A DNA stretch of 64,000 nt from DASSFG01 sp035547915. Lineage in GTDB: Bacteria; Planctomycetota; Planctomycetia; Pirellulales; JAICIG01. The notes below the pieces were generated by a model. It made no database searches. It was not told the DNA's origin and saw only the letters and a list, made by a program, of their open reading frames with translations. This document shows, piece after piece, positions 25,434 to 34,174 of the stretch. The stretch covers positions 19,703 through 83,702 of the forward strand of contig DASZTS010000027.1 in the NCBI GenBank assembly GCA_035547915.1, read 5' to 3'. Every line of letters starts with the position of its first letter. Position 1 is the first letter of the stretch. Position numbers and translations under genes: made by a program.

Positions 25434-26507
25434 CTATTTCAGGGTCGCCCGCCACTCGTCGTCGAGTTCGTCCAATGTCTTGCCGGTCGCATCGCTGAAG
25501 AACGACTCGCCGGGGTACTCTCCCGCGCGCATCAGGCGGTTCAGCTTGCGGACGATCTCGGCGTCGTATTTTTCGACGAGGAAGGCCAGGAACGCGGCGC
25601 TCACGCGGTAACTCTGGTTGTAGTGGGCGCGGCGGGCGTTGATGGGACCCAGATTGCCCGGCTCGAATTTGAAGAACCGCACATAATCGGCCACTCCCTC
25701 GACGAGCCAGCCCGGGTTGCGCCGTCCGCGGTAGTGCTGCACCACGTGCGCGGTCTCGTGCACCATGGCGCCCACGTCGTCGGGATGCTCCTTGAAATAC
25801 TTGACCGAGCCGACGATATGGTTGCCGCCCGTGGCCGCCACACCGTTGTAGTCGTTCTTGAGCGCCATCGTGATCAGGTGCGCCGGCTTGTAGCCGTCGC
25901 TCTGGAGCTCCTCGTTGATCATGCGATAGGCCCGTTCGCAGGTGCGGGCCGTATCTTCGGCCCACTGCTTCATGTCCGGGGCGTCCGTCACATCGACGGC
26001 GATTTCGACCGGGTATTGGAACGTCGACGCGGCGGCCGGCCCCTCGATGACCAACTCGCGGATCGCCAGCGGGTGCGGCAGGTCGGCCGTGACCGTGACG
26101 CGCACGGCCTTGACCGCCCGGTCGTCGAACTTGGCTTCGGCGGCGCCCTCGGCGAAACCGGCCAGACGTTCGTACGTCTCGCCGTCGGCCGACACGTCCA
26201 ACGAGCCCATTTCCAGCACGTCGCTGCCGTCGGGCCGCCCCGAGGTGACCTTGATGGAGTGGACGGTGATCGGCCGTTCGAACGCGAGCGTGAGTTGGTC
26301 GTCGGCGTGAGGGTTGGTGGCCGAGATGAACGCCGTGGCCGGATCGCCGTCGAAGACGAATTGCCGGATATGGTCGTCGGCCGTGGCGAGCGAACTGGTC
26401 ACCGTGGCCACCGGGGGCGGCTCGTCGGCGTGCACCTTCGGCCCCAACGGAAGAACGGCGACGAACAGCCAGATTGCCAGCGGCGGGCGGACGATTTGTT
26501 GTAGCAC
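25434..26507 (-). CDS. Secreted basic-secretory-protein (BSP) family metallopeptidase with discoidin-like domain
   Basis: The protein has 357 residues from GTG 26507, which has GAGGGG five bases upstream and leads into a signal peptide (PPLAIWLFVAVLPLGPKVHA). Residues ~30-160 form a beta-rich F5/8 type C (discoidin)-like module (QFVFDGDPATAFISATNP, RPITVHSIKVTSGRPDGSD). Residues ~165-357 are the BSP domain, with the zinc site H250-E-T-A-H254 and following GWLVEGVADYVRF, typical of the plant basic-secretory-protein fold. The combination suggests a carbohydrate- or surface-targeted protease. An ATG at 26537 gives a 10-residue longer form. An extended -10 promoter lies at 26584. Confidence 0.85.
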   Translation of the reverse strand: MLQQIVRPPLAIWLFVAVLPLGPKVHADEPPPVATVTSSLATADDHIRQFVFDGDPATAFISATNPHADDQLTLAFERPITVHSIKVTSGRPDGSDVLEMGSLDVSADGETYERLAGFAEGAAEAKFDDRAVKAVRVTVTADLPHPLAIRELVIEGPAAASTFQYPVEIAVDVTDAPDMKQWAEDTARTCERAYRMINEELQSDGYKPAHLITMALKNDYNGVAATGGNHIVGSVKYFKEHPDDVGAMVHETAHVVQHYRGRRNPGWLVEGVADYVRFFKFEPGNLGPINARRAHYNQSYRVSAAFLAFLVEKYDAEIVRKLNRLMRAGEYPGESFFSDATGKTLDELDDEWRATLK

Positions 26508-26583
26508 GGGTTCCCCTCGATCGATGTGGACAGGCATGCGCGTGCCGGCTCGGCCCGGCGCGGCCCGCCAAGGCCGCGTGCCG

Positions 26584-26592
26584 ATTATAACA
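26584..26592 (-). promoter_or_regulatory. Extended -10 promoter element for the BSP peptidase gene
   Basis: On the minus strand the sequence TGTTATAAT contains a perfect TATAAT (26584-26589) with the TG of an extended -10 element. No convincing -35 is seen. The predicted start is about 70 bases upstream of GTG 26507. Confidence 0.4.
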
Positions 26593-26714
26593 CCGTGATC
26601 GGGCCGAGTGCGCGCCGTTCCGTCTGTGCTCCGTCCGGGCCATTCTTGTGCAAACCCGGTTTCGTGGCTAACTTACGGCCTGGATCGTCAATCGGACGCT
26701 GCGGAGGGATCGTC

Positions 26715-27557
26715 ATGGAAGCCTGGCCAATCGGCGTTTTTGCCAGCATCGATGCGGGGCTGGGGGTGAAGCTCGAAGTGGCTCGCGATCTGGGCGTGCC
26801 GACCATCCAGTTGCACGCTCCGGCCCAACGCACGCGCACGGCCCCGCAAGCCGCCGCCTTCCTGGAGCGGCTGAAAGAAGCCGGCATCACGCTCACCGCG
26901 GTGTTCGGCGGTTTCGAAGGGGAGAGCTACGCCGATATTCCGACCGTGGTGCGGACCGTCGGCCTGGTGCCCCGCGAGACGCGTGCCGAGCGGACGCGCG
27001 AGATGAAGGAGATCGCCGACTTCGCCAGCCTGCTGGGTTGCCCGGTGGTGGCGCTGCACCTCGGCTTCGTGCCGCACGATCGTAACGATCCGCTCTATGC
27101 CGAAGTTCTGGCGGTGACGCGCGACGTCTGCGACCACTGTCGAGCCAACAAACAGGCGCTGCACCTGGAAACCGGACAAGAGCCGGCCGACACGTTGCTC
27201 GCCTTCATTCACGACGTCGGCCGCGACAACCTGTTCATCAATTTCGACCCGGCCAACATGGTGCTGTATGGGTCGGGCGAGCCGATCGCCGCGCTCAAAC
27301 AGCTCGGCCCGTACGTCAAGAGTATCCATTGCAAGGACGGCACCTGGGCCAAGAATCCGGGGCACGAGTGGGGCGTCGAGGTGCCGCTGGGTCAGGGCGA
27401 CGTCGGCATGGAGAACTACCTGCGCACGCTCAAAGAGGTTGGCTATCGCGGTCCGTTGACGATCGAGCGCGAAATCCCGCAGGAGCCCGAACGCCAGAAA
27501 GCCGAGATCGGGCATGCCGTGAAACTGTTGACGGAACTGAAGCGGAAGATTTTGTAG
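26715..27557 (+). CDS. Sugar phosphate isomerase/epimerase family protein (TIM barrel)
   Basis: This 280-residue soluble protein has the xylose-isomerase-like/AP-endonuclease-2 fold. Metal-binding positions are visible as the strand-end residues in VVALHLGFVPHD, QALHLETGQEP, INFDPANMVLYG, SIHCKDGTW and the terminal LTIEREIP. The HLETG...D-P-A-N...H-x-K-D pattern is the usual divalent-metal site. Start ATG 26715 follows GGAGG at seven-base spacing. Such proteins isomerise or epimerise sugars or cyclitols; the exact substrate is not inferable. A PHA-related gene follows after 117 bases. Confidence 0.87.
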   Translation: MEAWPIGVFASIDAGLGVKLEVARDLGVPTIQLHAPAQRTRTAPQAAAFLERLKEAGITLTAVFGGFEGESYADIPTVVRTVGLVPRETRAERTREMKEIADFASLLGCPVVALHLGFVPHDRNDPLYAEVLAVTRDVCDHCRANKQALHLETGQEPADTLLAFIHDVGRDNLFINFDPANMVLYGSGEPIAALKQLGPYVKSIHCKDGTWAKNPGHEWGVEVPLGQGDVGMENYLRTLKEVGYRGPLTIEREIPQEPERQKAEIGHAVKLLTELKRKIL

Positions 27558-27674
27558 TCGGAGGTCGACAACGAACCATCCGGCGATGCGCGATGATCGC
27601 GATCGGCCGATCGGTATCTTGGCGGCCTCCTCTCGTTGGCACGCGGGGCATAGTCCGAACAAAGAATCTGAAAA

Positions 27675-27980
27675 ATGCCTAAAATTACTGTGAATGTTCC
27701 TCATGAGCTCGGTCAGCAGGTGGCGGCCGAGCGGTTGCAGAGTTTCGTCACACGCTTGAAGGAGAAGCATCAGGACCAGGTGAGCAACCTCGAGGAGGAA
27801 TGGAGCGGCAACTCGCTGAAATTCCGCTTCAAGACGTTCGGCTTTCAGTTCCAAGGCACCGGGAACGTCAGCGACACCGACGCCACGCTCGACGTCGACA
27901 TTCCCTTCGCGGCGATGATGTTCAAGGGAAAGATCGAGTCCGAGATGCGCGATACGCTGACCCGCGTCTTGCGGTCCTGA
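27675..27980 (+). CDS. Polyhydroxyalkanoic acid system family protein
   Basis: This 101-residue protein matches the small PHA_gran_rgn (polyhydroxyalkanoate system) family in size and pattern. It starts MPKITVNVPHELGQQVAAER, with a helix, then EEWSGNSLKFRFKTFGFQFQGTGNV strands and a final DVDIPFAAMMFKGKIESEM block. The family is named for its occurrence near PHA granule genes, but many members, as here, stand outside any PHA cluster and their role is unclear. No synthase or phasin gene is in the window. Its stop codon is shared with the start of a palindromic repeat (27978). Confidence 0.8.
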   Translation: MPKITVNVPHELGQQVAAERLQSFVTRLKEKHQDQVSNLEEEWSGNSLKFRFKTFGFQFQGTGNVSDTDATLDVDIPFAAMMFKGKIESEMRDTLTRVLRS

Positions 27981-28021
27981 GAGCGGCTGACAAAAACCTG
28001 GAAGCGGGTTTTGTCGGTTGC
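27978..28021 (+). repeat. Dispersed palindromic intergenic repeat, copy C (short form)
   Basis: The copy begins at the TGA stop of the preceding gene: TGAGAGCGGCTGACAAAAA, then CCTGGAAGCGGGTTTTGTCGG and TTG. Only the two terminal blocks remain, joined directly, as if the central palindrome had been deleted. Confidence 0.7.
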
Positions 28022-28089
28022 GTTGGTACCGGTTCGCTTCGACTTTCCGATTTTTTGCGACGGGCGCGGTGCCCCGCTTACCCGAAGGC

Positions 28090-28284
28090 ATGACCCGGCG
28101 GTTTCAATTCCGCGTGCGGACGCTGTTCGCCCTGCCGGCGGCGTTGCATCGCGCGAGTCCCAGAACGTTCGACCGGGTGGTCAATCGACTCGTCGCCGGG
28201 GATAATACGGATCGTTGCACGTTGACTTTTTGGTGCAAGAGCCGCGTGCGGTGCGTGGAGAATGGTCAGTGGAATTTCTCGTGA
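28090..28284 (+). pseudogene. Probable remnant of an RRFQF-type small membrane protein gene
   Basis: From ATG 28090 the first 16 codons read MTRRFQFRVRTLFALP, the same N-terminal motif as the gene at 9073. The expected membrane helix is then replaced by polar, Arg- and Cys-containing sequence until a stop at 28284. The frame overlaps the start of the DUF3634 gene at 28269. It looks like a degraded member of that family, although a short functional product cannot be excluded. Confidence 0.35.
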
Positions 28285-28592
28285 GACTTGCCATTCTCGG
28301 CCTTTTCGGGTGGGCCCTTTGGACGGTAAGTCAACCACGCTGCTTGTTCAAAGTGCGAATCGTGGGGGGAGAACCAACGGCGTCCAGAGGTGCGGTCACG
28401 GCGGCCTTCCTGGAACACGTGCGCGAACTATGCCGCGATTACAGCTTCGAGCGTGGCTCGATACGCGGCCTAGTGCGGGGGCCGCGGATCTCATTGGCCT
28501 TTTCGCGAGAGATTCCGACGGAGGCGCGGCAGGCTCTGCGCAATTGGTGGGCCATCTCCGGTTGGCTGGCGGTTCCACGTCGATGCCAATAG
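28269..28592 (+). CDS. DUF3634-like small membrane-anchored protein
   Basis: The protein has 107 residues from GTG 28269, which has GGAG eight bases upstream. There is an N-terminal membrane helix (FLVRLAILGLFGWALWTV) and a conserved soluble part: FKVRIVGGEPTASRGAVTAA, then FLEHVRELCRDYSFERGSIR and RISLAFSREIPTEARQALRN ending in a W-W. This matches the DUF3634 pattern as I remember it (small proteins with an F-x-x-I-P-x-x-x-R-Q-x-x-R-N motif); function unknown. An ATG further upstream (28215) gives an 18-residue extension without a ribosome-binding site. Confidence 0.65.
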   Translation: MEFLVRLAILGLFGWALWTVSQPRCLFKVRIVGGEPTASRGAVTAAFLEHVRELCRDYSFERGSIRGLVRGPRISLAFSREIPTEARQALRNWWAISGWLAVPRRCQ

Positions 28593-28820
28593 CCCGGGGC
28601 CGTCGCTCTCTGGCTGCTCCGCAAAACGAGGCTACCAGGTCTCGACGACTCGCCTCGGTCGGATCGTTCATGCATGCACCTCCGACCGATGTACAACTGT
28701 GGGTAGGCACGGCGATAGATTACGGCCACGTGCCTGCCACAGAGCCATCGACTCCGGTACGATGGGGGGCACGATCTCCGTAGTTCCTTTCCACCTCACT
28801 CAAGTCGGAGGAGAACGACC

Positions 28821-29576
28821 GTGTTTCAGCGATCGCGCCCGTTGTTTTTTCTCGCATTCGCCCTCACGCTTTTGCTCGCGGACCGAAGCGATGGTCAAGA
28901 CTCCGACAAGCTGAACAAATCTCGCGACAATCTCAAACAAATCGGCCTCGCTTTTCATAACTATCACGATGTTTTTGATCGCTTCCCAACATCGACCCGA
29001 GACAAAGAGGGCAAACCGCTTTTGAGTTGGCGAGTCGAGATCCTTCCCTTCGTGGGTGCGATGGACCTGTACAACCGGTTCCATCTGGATGAGCCGTGGG
29101 ATAGCGAGCACAATCGCAAACTGATCGCCGAAATGCCGAAAGTGTTCAAGGCGCCCGGTGTCAAGGAAAACGAGAAGACGGTTTATCTTGAGGCCGTTGG
29201 CCCCCAATCGCTCTTTCCGCGTGACAAGTCTGATCCACGACAGCGACAGGAAGTTCCACGAGTGACCGTAGGCGACGAAGCGAGCGTCCTGGCATTCAAA
29301 GTTGGCATACGCGACGTCCACGATGGGCTCTCCAATACCATTCTCGTTGTCGAAGCCGATCCAAGAAATGCAGTCATCTGGACGAAGCCAGACGACTTGG
29401 CATTCGACGCCAAGAAGCCGAAGGCAGGATTGGGAGGCGTTTTCGACGGCGGCTTCAATTCAGTCTTGGGCGATGGCAGTGTGCGGTTTGTTCCACTGAC
29501 GACGGACGAGAAGGTCCTGCTCGACCTGTTCAACCCTGCCGACGGCCACCCCATTCCCGACGGCGTGTTGAAGTAG
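28821..29576 (+). CDS. DUF1559 protein with ordinary signal peptide (no prepilin leader)
   Basis: This 251-residue protein is preceded by GGAGGAG seven bases before GTG 28821. It opens with a cleavable signal peptide (SRPLFFLAFALTLLLADRSD) rather than the prepilin-type GFTLVE leader. The body is classic DUF1559: LNKSRDNLKQIGLAFHNYHD, LSWRVEILPFVGAMDLYNRFH, EPWDSEHNRKLIAEMP, GLSNTILVVEADPRNAVIWTKPDDL and GGFNSVLGDGSVRF. It is very close in layout to the C-terminal module of the M56 fusion at 56062. The protein should be periplasmic and soluble. Function unknown. Confidence 0.88.
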   Translation: MFQRSRPLFFLAFALTLLLADRSDGQDSDKLNKSRDNLKQIGLAFHNYHDVFDRFPTSTRDKEGKPLLSWRVEILPFVGAMDLYNRFHLDEPWDSEHNRKLIAEMPKVFKAPGVKENEKTVYLEAVGPQSLFPRDKSDPRQRQEVPRVTVGDEASVLAFKVGIRDVHDGLSNTILVVEADPRNAVIWTKPDDLAFDAKKPKAGLGGVFDGGFNSVLGDGSVRFVPLTTDEKVLLDLFNPADGHPIPDGVLK

Positions 29577-29671
29577 GTGCCGAAACGGCTGTTGGCCAGT
29601 AAAAGGCGCGGCGCCTGCTGGTGGCGCAGCGAGCACCCCGGATTCTTCACTGCATTGATATCCCACTACCG

Positions 29672-31954
29672 TTATTTGAGCGTCGTGCCCGGTTTGGTGG
29701 GGCGTTCGGCCAAGGGGAGGACCTGACCCGATTCACGCGGGCGCTCGCCGGGATGGTACGCACGCTGCGCGGCCGAGAGCACGTCTTCCCAATAGAAGAG
29801 CTCGGGCTTGAGACGCCGCTCGGAGAGCAGCTTTGCCTGGTCGAAATAGTGGGGCGACTGGGGGTCGCCGCTCGAGCCGAATTGGACGAGCGTCGCCCCG
29901 CGCACGCGGTCGCCGAACTCGAACACGCCCACGTAGGTGTATCCGATCACGCCGTAATGTTTCGCCACCTTTTTCACAAAGGGGATGTGGATGGTCGGCG
30001 TGTAATACTGGGTGAAGATCACGCCCATCGGACCGTGGGTGCCGGCGCTGGGCAGGCTCGGCAACTTGTCGTCGAAGGGAACGTTGACCAGATCCGCGAC
30101 GTTGGCGTGCCGTTGGATGCGGTGCACATCGCCCCACGGTACGCGCCAGTCGCCGTGCGTCGATTGTAGGTGGTCCGCGGCCGAAACCAGCGCCTCGAAA
30201 CGCAGCGGCATATCGTCGGCAAAGCGCGACTTGATCTGTTCGCCCGGATATCCGCCGCCATACAGTTCTTCGTACCAGGCGACGCACAAGCTGGTCTGTG
30301 TCGAATCGTGCGCGGAGCGACAGTCCCAATCGAGCAAGTGCTCCAGGTAGGGGCGCACCCGTTCCGCCAATTCGGGATGGGTCTGTTTGAGGTCCTCGAA
30401 GGCGCGAGCGTATCGGGGCAACTCGTGTTGTGCCCAATAGATCGTCGTATCGAAGGCGGCCTTTTCGAGCTGTTCGAACGTGGTGCGGTCGAGATCGCTG
30501 AGGATCTGCCGCGATAGTTTTGCGCGCCGCTTGTCGTCGTGTTTGTCTTCGACCATGTAATCCGGGAAGTCGGCGGCCGCGGGATTGTCGTCGTGCGTCG
30601 TGGTGAAGGGGGACGAGTTGCAGTTCTGCACGTAGCCGGCCGCCGGGTTGATCAGTTGCGGCAGCTCGTCGAGCGTGTGAAACCCTTGCCATTCGGTGGC
30701 CGGATCGCTGCCGTCGACCGGCTTCGACCAATCGAAGCGGGGATCGCGGCGCGGAATGGTGCCGTTGTAGAGATAGTAAATGTCGCCGTGGCGGTCGGCG
30801 TAGACGGCATTCATGATCGGAAAGTGCAGCCCGGCCATGCCGGCCTTGAAGTCGTCGACGTTGTTGGCGCGGACGAGCATTTCCATCTGCCGCAACAACA
30901 GCGATTCGCGCAGCCGTCCGATGCGGGCTGACAACTGATGCTGCGCGTCTTCCTTCGAGACGATCGGCCCGTGATGCGTCTTGCGGAACGTGTAGTTCTT
31001 CTTCTTCACGCCGCCGTTGGACCTGACCTTGATCGTCTCTTGCCACTCGACGGCCGTGCGGTAGCCGCCGGCATAGCGATAGTTGAGCGGTTGGTCCGGG
31101 TCGTCGAACGTCTCGCGCCACAGGTCGGCGATGTCGGGTTCGTTGGTGGTGAAGCTCCAACCGACGTCTTCGTTGTGTCCCATCGTCGGCAGCGGGCTGC
31201 CGAAGAACGTGGCGCCGCTGAAATTCCAACCTTCGCCGCTGCGCAGATGGGCCTCGTACATCTGGCCGAATCCGTACCAAGGTTGGTGCGGGTTGGCGAA
31301 CAGCATGGCGTGGCCGTCGCGCGTCCGCTCGGGCGCGATGGCCCAGGCATTCGAACCGGTAGCCGCGGCGATCATCGGGTTCACGCGCGGCATGTAGTTG
31401 CTATGAATCCGCGTGTATCGGAACGTCAGCTCCAGCAACAGTTGTCGGCCGCAAGCGAGCGGATACCACGGCTCGAAATGGGCGAGCAGCCGCGGCTTGA
31501 TGTGAGGGTTCTTGGCCAGGAAATAATTCAGGCCGGCCACGTAGGCTTCGCAGAGCGACTTGATGTCGTCGGGCAAGCTGTCGTAATCGGCCTTGGCGGT
31601 CGACACGATCTCGAACGCGCGGTTCAGCAGGTCGGAATTGAGCCCCTCGGGGCCGTGCGCTTCGGCATAGCGGCCCAGGCTGAGCAGGTAGTTGTCTTCG
31701 ACCTGCCAGAAGTAATCCTCGGCCTGGACGTAGGCGAAGCCGAACACGGCGGCCTCGTCGGTGTTGCCGTCGATGTGCGGCACACCCATTCCATCGCGAT
31801 AGATGATCACCTCGCGGGCCAACTCGTCGGCCGTCCAGCGATTCTCTACCGGTTCGTCGCCGCTCGCCGGACGCCGGGAATAGAAAGAGCTGGCCGCCAC
31901 AGCCACTACCAGGATGAACCGGCCCCAACACCCGCCGAAGTGATTTCGTGGCAC
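29672..31954 (-). CDS. Penicillin acylase-family N-terminal nucleophile hydrolase
   Basis: This 760-residue exported precursor belongs to the penicillin G acylase/acyl-homoserine-lactone acylase family. A signal peptide (RFILVVAVAASSFYS) is followed by the alpha chain. The autocatalytic cleavage site lies at Gly200-Ser201 in ATGSNAWAI, where Ser201 becomes the N-terminal nucleophile of the beta chain, which continues to the C-terminus. Motifs such as DGMGVPHIDGNTDEAAVFG, PLPTMGHNEDVGWSFT and THHGPIVS are family signatures. GTG 31954 has GGGAG at good spacing. The physiological amide substrate is unknown; quorum-quenching or detoxification activity is possible but not shown. Confidence 0.9.
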   Translation of the reverse strand: MPRNHFGGCWGRFILVVAVAASSFYSRRPASGDEPVENRWTADELAREVIIYRDGMGVPHIDGNTDEAAVFGFAYVQAEDYFWQVEDNYLLSLGRYAEAHGPEGLNSDLLNRAFEIVSTAKADYDSLPDDIKSLCEAYVAGLNYFLAKNPHIKPRLLAHFEPWYPLACGRQLLLELTFRYTRIHSNYMPRVNPMIAAATGSNAWAIAPERTRDGHAMLFANPHQPWYGFGQMYEAHLRSGEGWNFSGATFFGSPLPTMGHNEDVGWSFTTNEPDIADLWRETFDDPDQPLNYRYAGGYRTAVEWQETIKVRSNGGVKKKNYTFRKTHHGPIVSKEDAQHQLSARIGRLRESLLLRQMEMLVRANNVDDFKAGMAGLHFPIMNAVYADRHGDIYYLYNGTIPRRDPRFDWSKPVDGSDPATEWQGFHTLDELPQLINPAAGYVQNCNSSPFTTTHDDNPAAADFPDYMVEDKHDDKRRAKLSRQILSDLDRTTFEQLEKAAFDTTIYWAQHELPRYARAFEDLKQTHPELAERVRPYLEHLLDWDCRSAHDSTQTSLCVAWYEELYGGGYPGEQIKSRFADDMPLRFEALVSAADHLQSTHGDWRVPWGDVHRIQRHANVADLVNVPFDDKLPSLPSAGTHGPMGVIFTQYYTPTIHIPFVKKVAKHYGVIGYTYVGVFEFGDRVRGATLVQFGSSGDPQSPHYFDQAKLLSERRLKPELFYWEDVLSAAQRAYHPGERPRESGQVLPLAERPTKPGTTLK

Positions 31955-32365
31955 GCGCGCTCCCGGTGGCTAGGGAAAAGACGGATTGTGGCGGTCGGCA
32001 TCGTATCGATCTGCTGCGCGACCGACAAGATCGAACGACCTGCGGCTGAGTCCCCGGTTGCCCTATGCAATCCGTGGGCCGGCGTTGGCGTCACTGCCAA
32101 GAAAGTTAGGCGGAACGTCGCTAGAACGGACCGACTGCGAGGGCCGCATACGGAGCGTAGAACCTTGCGGTACTGTAATGTTTGTTCCGACGCAGCCTGC
32201 CCAAACCGCTCGGACGATAGATTATGCCGCAAAACCCTCAGACTTCGCCAAATCGGTTCGCGAAGCAGCTACGACCCGACCGATATCTAACTTACCGCCC
32301 CAGTGGGGTAAGCCCCCGGGCCGCCGCAACATTTCCGATCGATCACAACGGCAAAGAGCACGTGC
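31955..32365. other. Intergenic region between divergent genes, nothing recognised
   Basis: These 411 bases separate the acylase gene from the GT87 gene. Base composition is less GC-rich than in the genes and in-frame translation is not protein-like. No clear promoter, terminator or repeat was found; a short CTTACC...GGTAAG dyad near 32291-32312 is too small to interpret. Confidence 0.4.
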
Positions 32366-33793
32366 ATGAACGCGGACGGGACGCCGCGGCAGCGACGGCT
32401 GCTGACCGATATCGCTGATCCCAGGCCAACCAATGCCGTCTTATCCTTTCCGCCCGAGCGCCTGACCCGGCTCGATCGGATCGTTCTCATCGGCTTGGCG
32501 GCCAGTTTCCTCATGTTCAGTGGGATCGTGCTGGCGCGTTCGGCCCTGTTGAACCGCCGATTCGGTGATTGGAACGTCTACACCCGAGCGGCATGGGCGA
32601 TCCGCAGCGGTGGCGACCCGTATCAGATGACGGACGATAACGGCTTTCACTATCTCTATCCGCCGACCTTTGCCATCTTGCTGGCTCCCCTGGCCGACGC
32701 TCCAGCGGGCGTGCCTCGCGACGGACTGCTGCCCTATTCGGCGACGATCATCTGTTGGTACTTTGTGAACCTGGTCTGTCTGGTGCTGGCGGCGCATTGG
32801 CTGGCTTCGGCACTCGAAGAGCAATTCCCCCGGTGGTCATCCCCTAGCTGGCACGGAAGCCGCGGCTGGTGGGGATTGCGACTGTGGCCCTTTCTGAGCT
32901 GTCTGCCGACGATCGGACACACGCTGATACGCGGCCAAGTAGGCATACTCTTGCTGTTGTTCTTGAGCGGCATGATCGCGGCGGCCGTGCGCCGCAGAAG
33001 CTGGCAGGCGGGCGGTTGGTTGGCGTGCGCGATCTGTCTGAAGGTCATTCCCGCGCTGCTGGTCTTCTATCCGCTCTTCCGCCGCGACACGAAGTTCTTG
33101 GGTGGATGTGCCGCGGGATTGCTGGTCGGCTTGGTGATCGTGCCCGCGGCCGTGCGAGGGCCGCAACAGACCTGGCGCGACTACGAACGGTGGAACGAGG
33201 TGATGGTCTCGCCCGCCCTGCAACAGGGCACCGACACGTCGCGCGCGAAAGAGGTGTTGAACGTGACGGCGACCGACAGTCAGTCGTTCTTGGCCATGAT
33301 CCACAACACGGTGTTTCTCGATCGCTCGACGCGACCCAGCAAAGCAGACAACGCCACGCGCCTTGCCGCCTGGACCGCCACCGGCCTGTTGCTCTTGGCC
33401 TTGTTCGCTGCCGTGCGGCGCTCGTCTCGATCGGACAAGGTCGCCGAGATCATCATCTGGGGCGTGCTGATCGAAGTGATGTTGATGGCGAGCCCCGTCT
33501 GCCATCTTCATTACTTCTGCCTCTCGGTGCCCGTGATGGTCGGGCTGTTCGGCGCCGCGTGGAGAGGCGGGGACCGCCTGAGGATAGGCAAGCCGCTGTC
33601 GGTGCTGATCGCCGTCAACCTGGCGGCGAACATCGTACCGCACTTTCATGGCATGGAGGTGTGGCGCGACGTGGGAGTTGCCGGCTACGCCGCCGTCGTC
33701 TTGATCGCCGTCGGCGTTACCGTGCTGTGGTACCGCGAAGCTCCGGCCGTTGAGACGGCCCGCATCGAGCACCGGTTGCGCGCTGCAGCTTGA
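32366..33793 (+). CDS. GT87-family (DUF2029) polytopic glycosyltransferase
   Basis: This 475-residue protein has about ten membrane segments and the marks of the DUF2029/GT87 family of polyprenyl-phosphate-dependent mannosyl/arabinosyl transferases. The first loop contains FGDWNVYTRAAWAIRSGGDPYQ with the D-x-x-x-Y motif near the membrane, then FHYLYPPTFAILLAPL (Y-P-P), GHTLIRGQVGILLLLFL (Q-V-x-x-x-L-L), LACAICLKVIPALLVFYPLF (K-x-x-P) and a later MASPVCHLHYFCLSVP (S-P-x-x-x-x-H-Y). These are the conserved positions in mycobacterial-type relatives. The sugar is not predictable. It stands alone. Confidence 0.85.
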   Translation: MNADGTPRQRRLLTDIADPRPTNAVLSFPPERLTRLDRIVLIGLAASFLMFSGIVLARSALLNRRFGDWNVYTRAAWAIRSGGDPYQMTDDNGFHYLYPPTFAILLAPLADAPAGVPRDGLLPYSATIICWYFVNLVCLVLAAHWLASALEEQFPRWSSPSWHGSRGWWGLRLWPFLSCLPTIGHTLIRGQVGILLLLFLSGMIAAAVRRRSWQAGGWLACAICLKVIPALLVFYPLFRRDTKFLGGCAAGLLVGLVIVPAAVRGPQQTWRDYERWNEVMVSPALQQGTDTSRAKEVLNVTATDSQSFLAMIHNTVFLDRSTRPSKADNATRLAAWTATGLLLLALFAAVRRSSRSDKVAEIIIWGVLIEVMLMASPVCHLHYFCLSVPVMVGLFGAAWRGGDRLRIGKPLSVLIAVNLAANIVPHFHGMEVWRDVGVAGYAAVVLIAVGVTVLWYREAPAVETARIEHRLRAAA

Positions 33794-33811
33794 GCCACGC
33801 GCCTCGTACCT

Positions 33812-33913
33812 CAGAGGAACCGACGAAACCAGATCGCGTTCCGAGAAAATCGGCGTTTCGCGGCCGATTTTTTTCCCCAGTGCGTTGAGGCTTTCGGTTT
33901 TGTCAGCCGCTCG
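33812..33913 (-). repeat. Dispersed palindromic intergenic repeat, copy D
   Basis: A nearly full-length copy. On the minus strand it reads GAGCGGCTGACAAAACCG, continues through the dyad AAAAATCGGCCGCGAAACGC / CGATTTT and ends TGGTTTCGTCGGTTCCTCTG. It lies 18 bases after the stop of the GT87 gene, in the opposite orientation to it. Confidence 0.8.
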
Positions 33914-34174
33914 AGGGCCGGCGCTCGTTCTTCGGCCGGTAATACCTCTGAAGAATAAGACAGGCCCCCCCATTCCTGTCCTCCGACAATCTGTCGCCCT
34001 CGATGATTAGCGTGGCGAATGATGCGCGTCCGTAACCATCGGCCGGCAGCGCCCACTAATCCCCCGAAGTTGCCTCAGACTCCTTCACGACGGCGGCGGT
34101 GCGGAACGCCGTGGCAACGCGAGGTAGGTGGCCCCAATGGGGGTTGGCTTTGACGGCAATCGGAACCGACAGGG
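33914..34174. other. Remainder of intergenic region, nothing recognised
   Basis: Together with the repeat at 33812-33913 this makes a 381-base gap before the CRTAC1-like gene. I found no promoter match, terminator or small gene with a ribosome-binding site here. Confidence 0.4.

Noticed and set aside
31986..32369. Open frame in the gap before the GT87 gene
   Set aside because: No ribosome-binding site, no recognisable domain, and composition unlike neighbouring genes.
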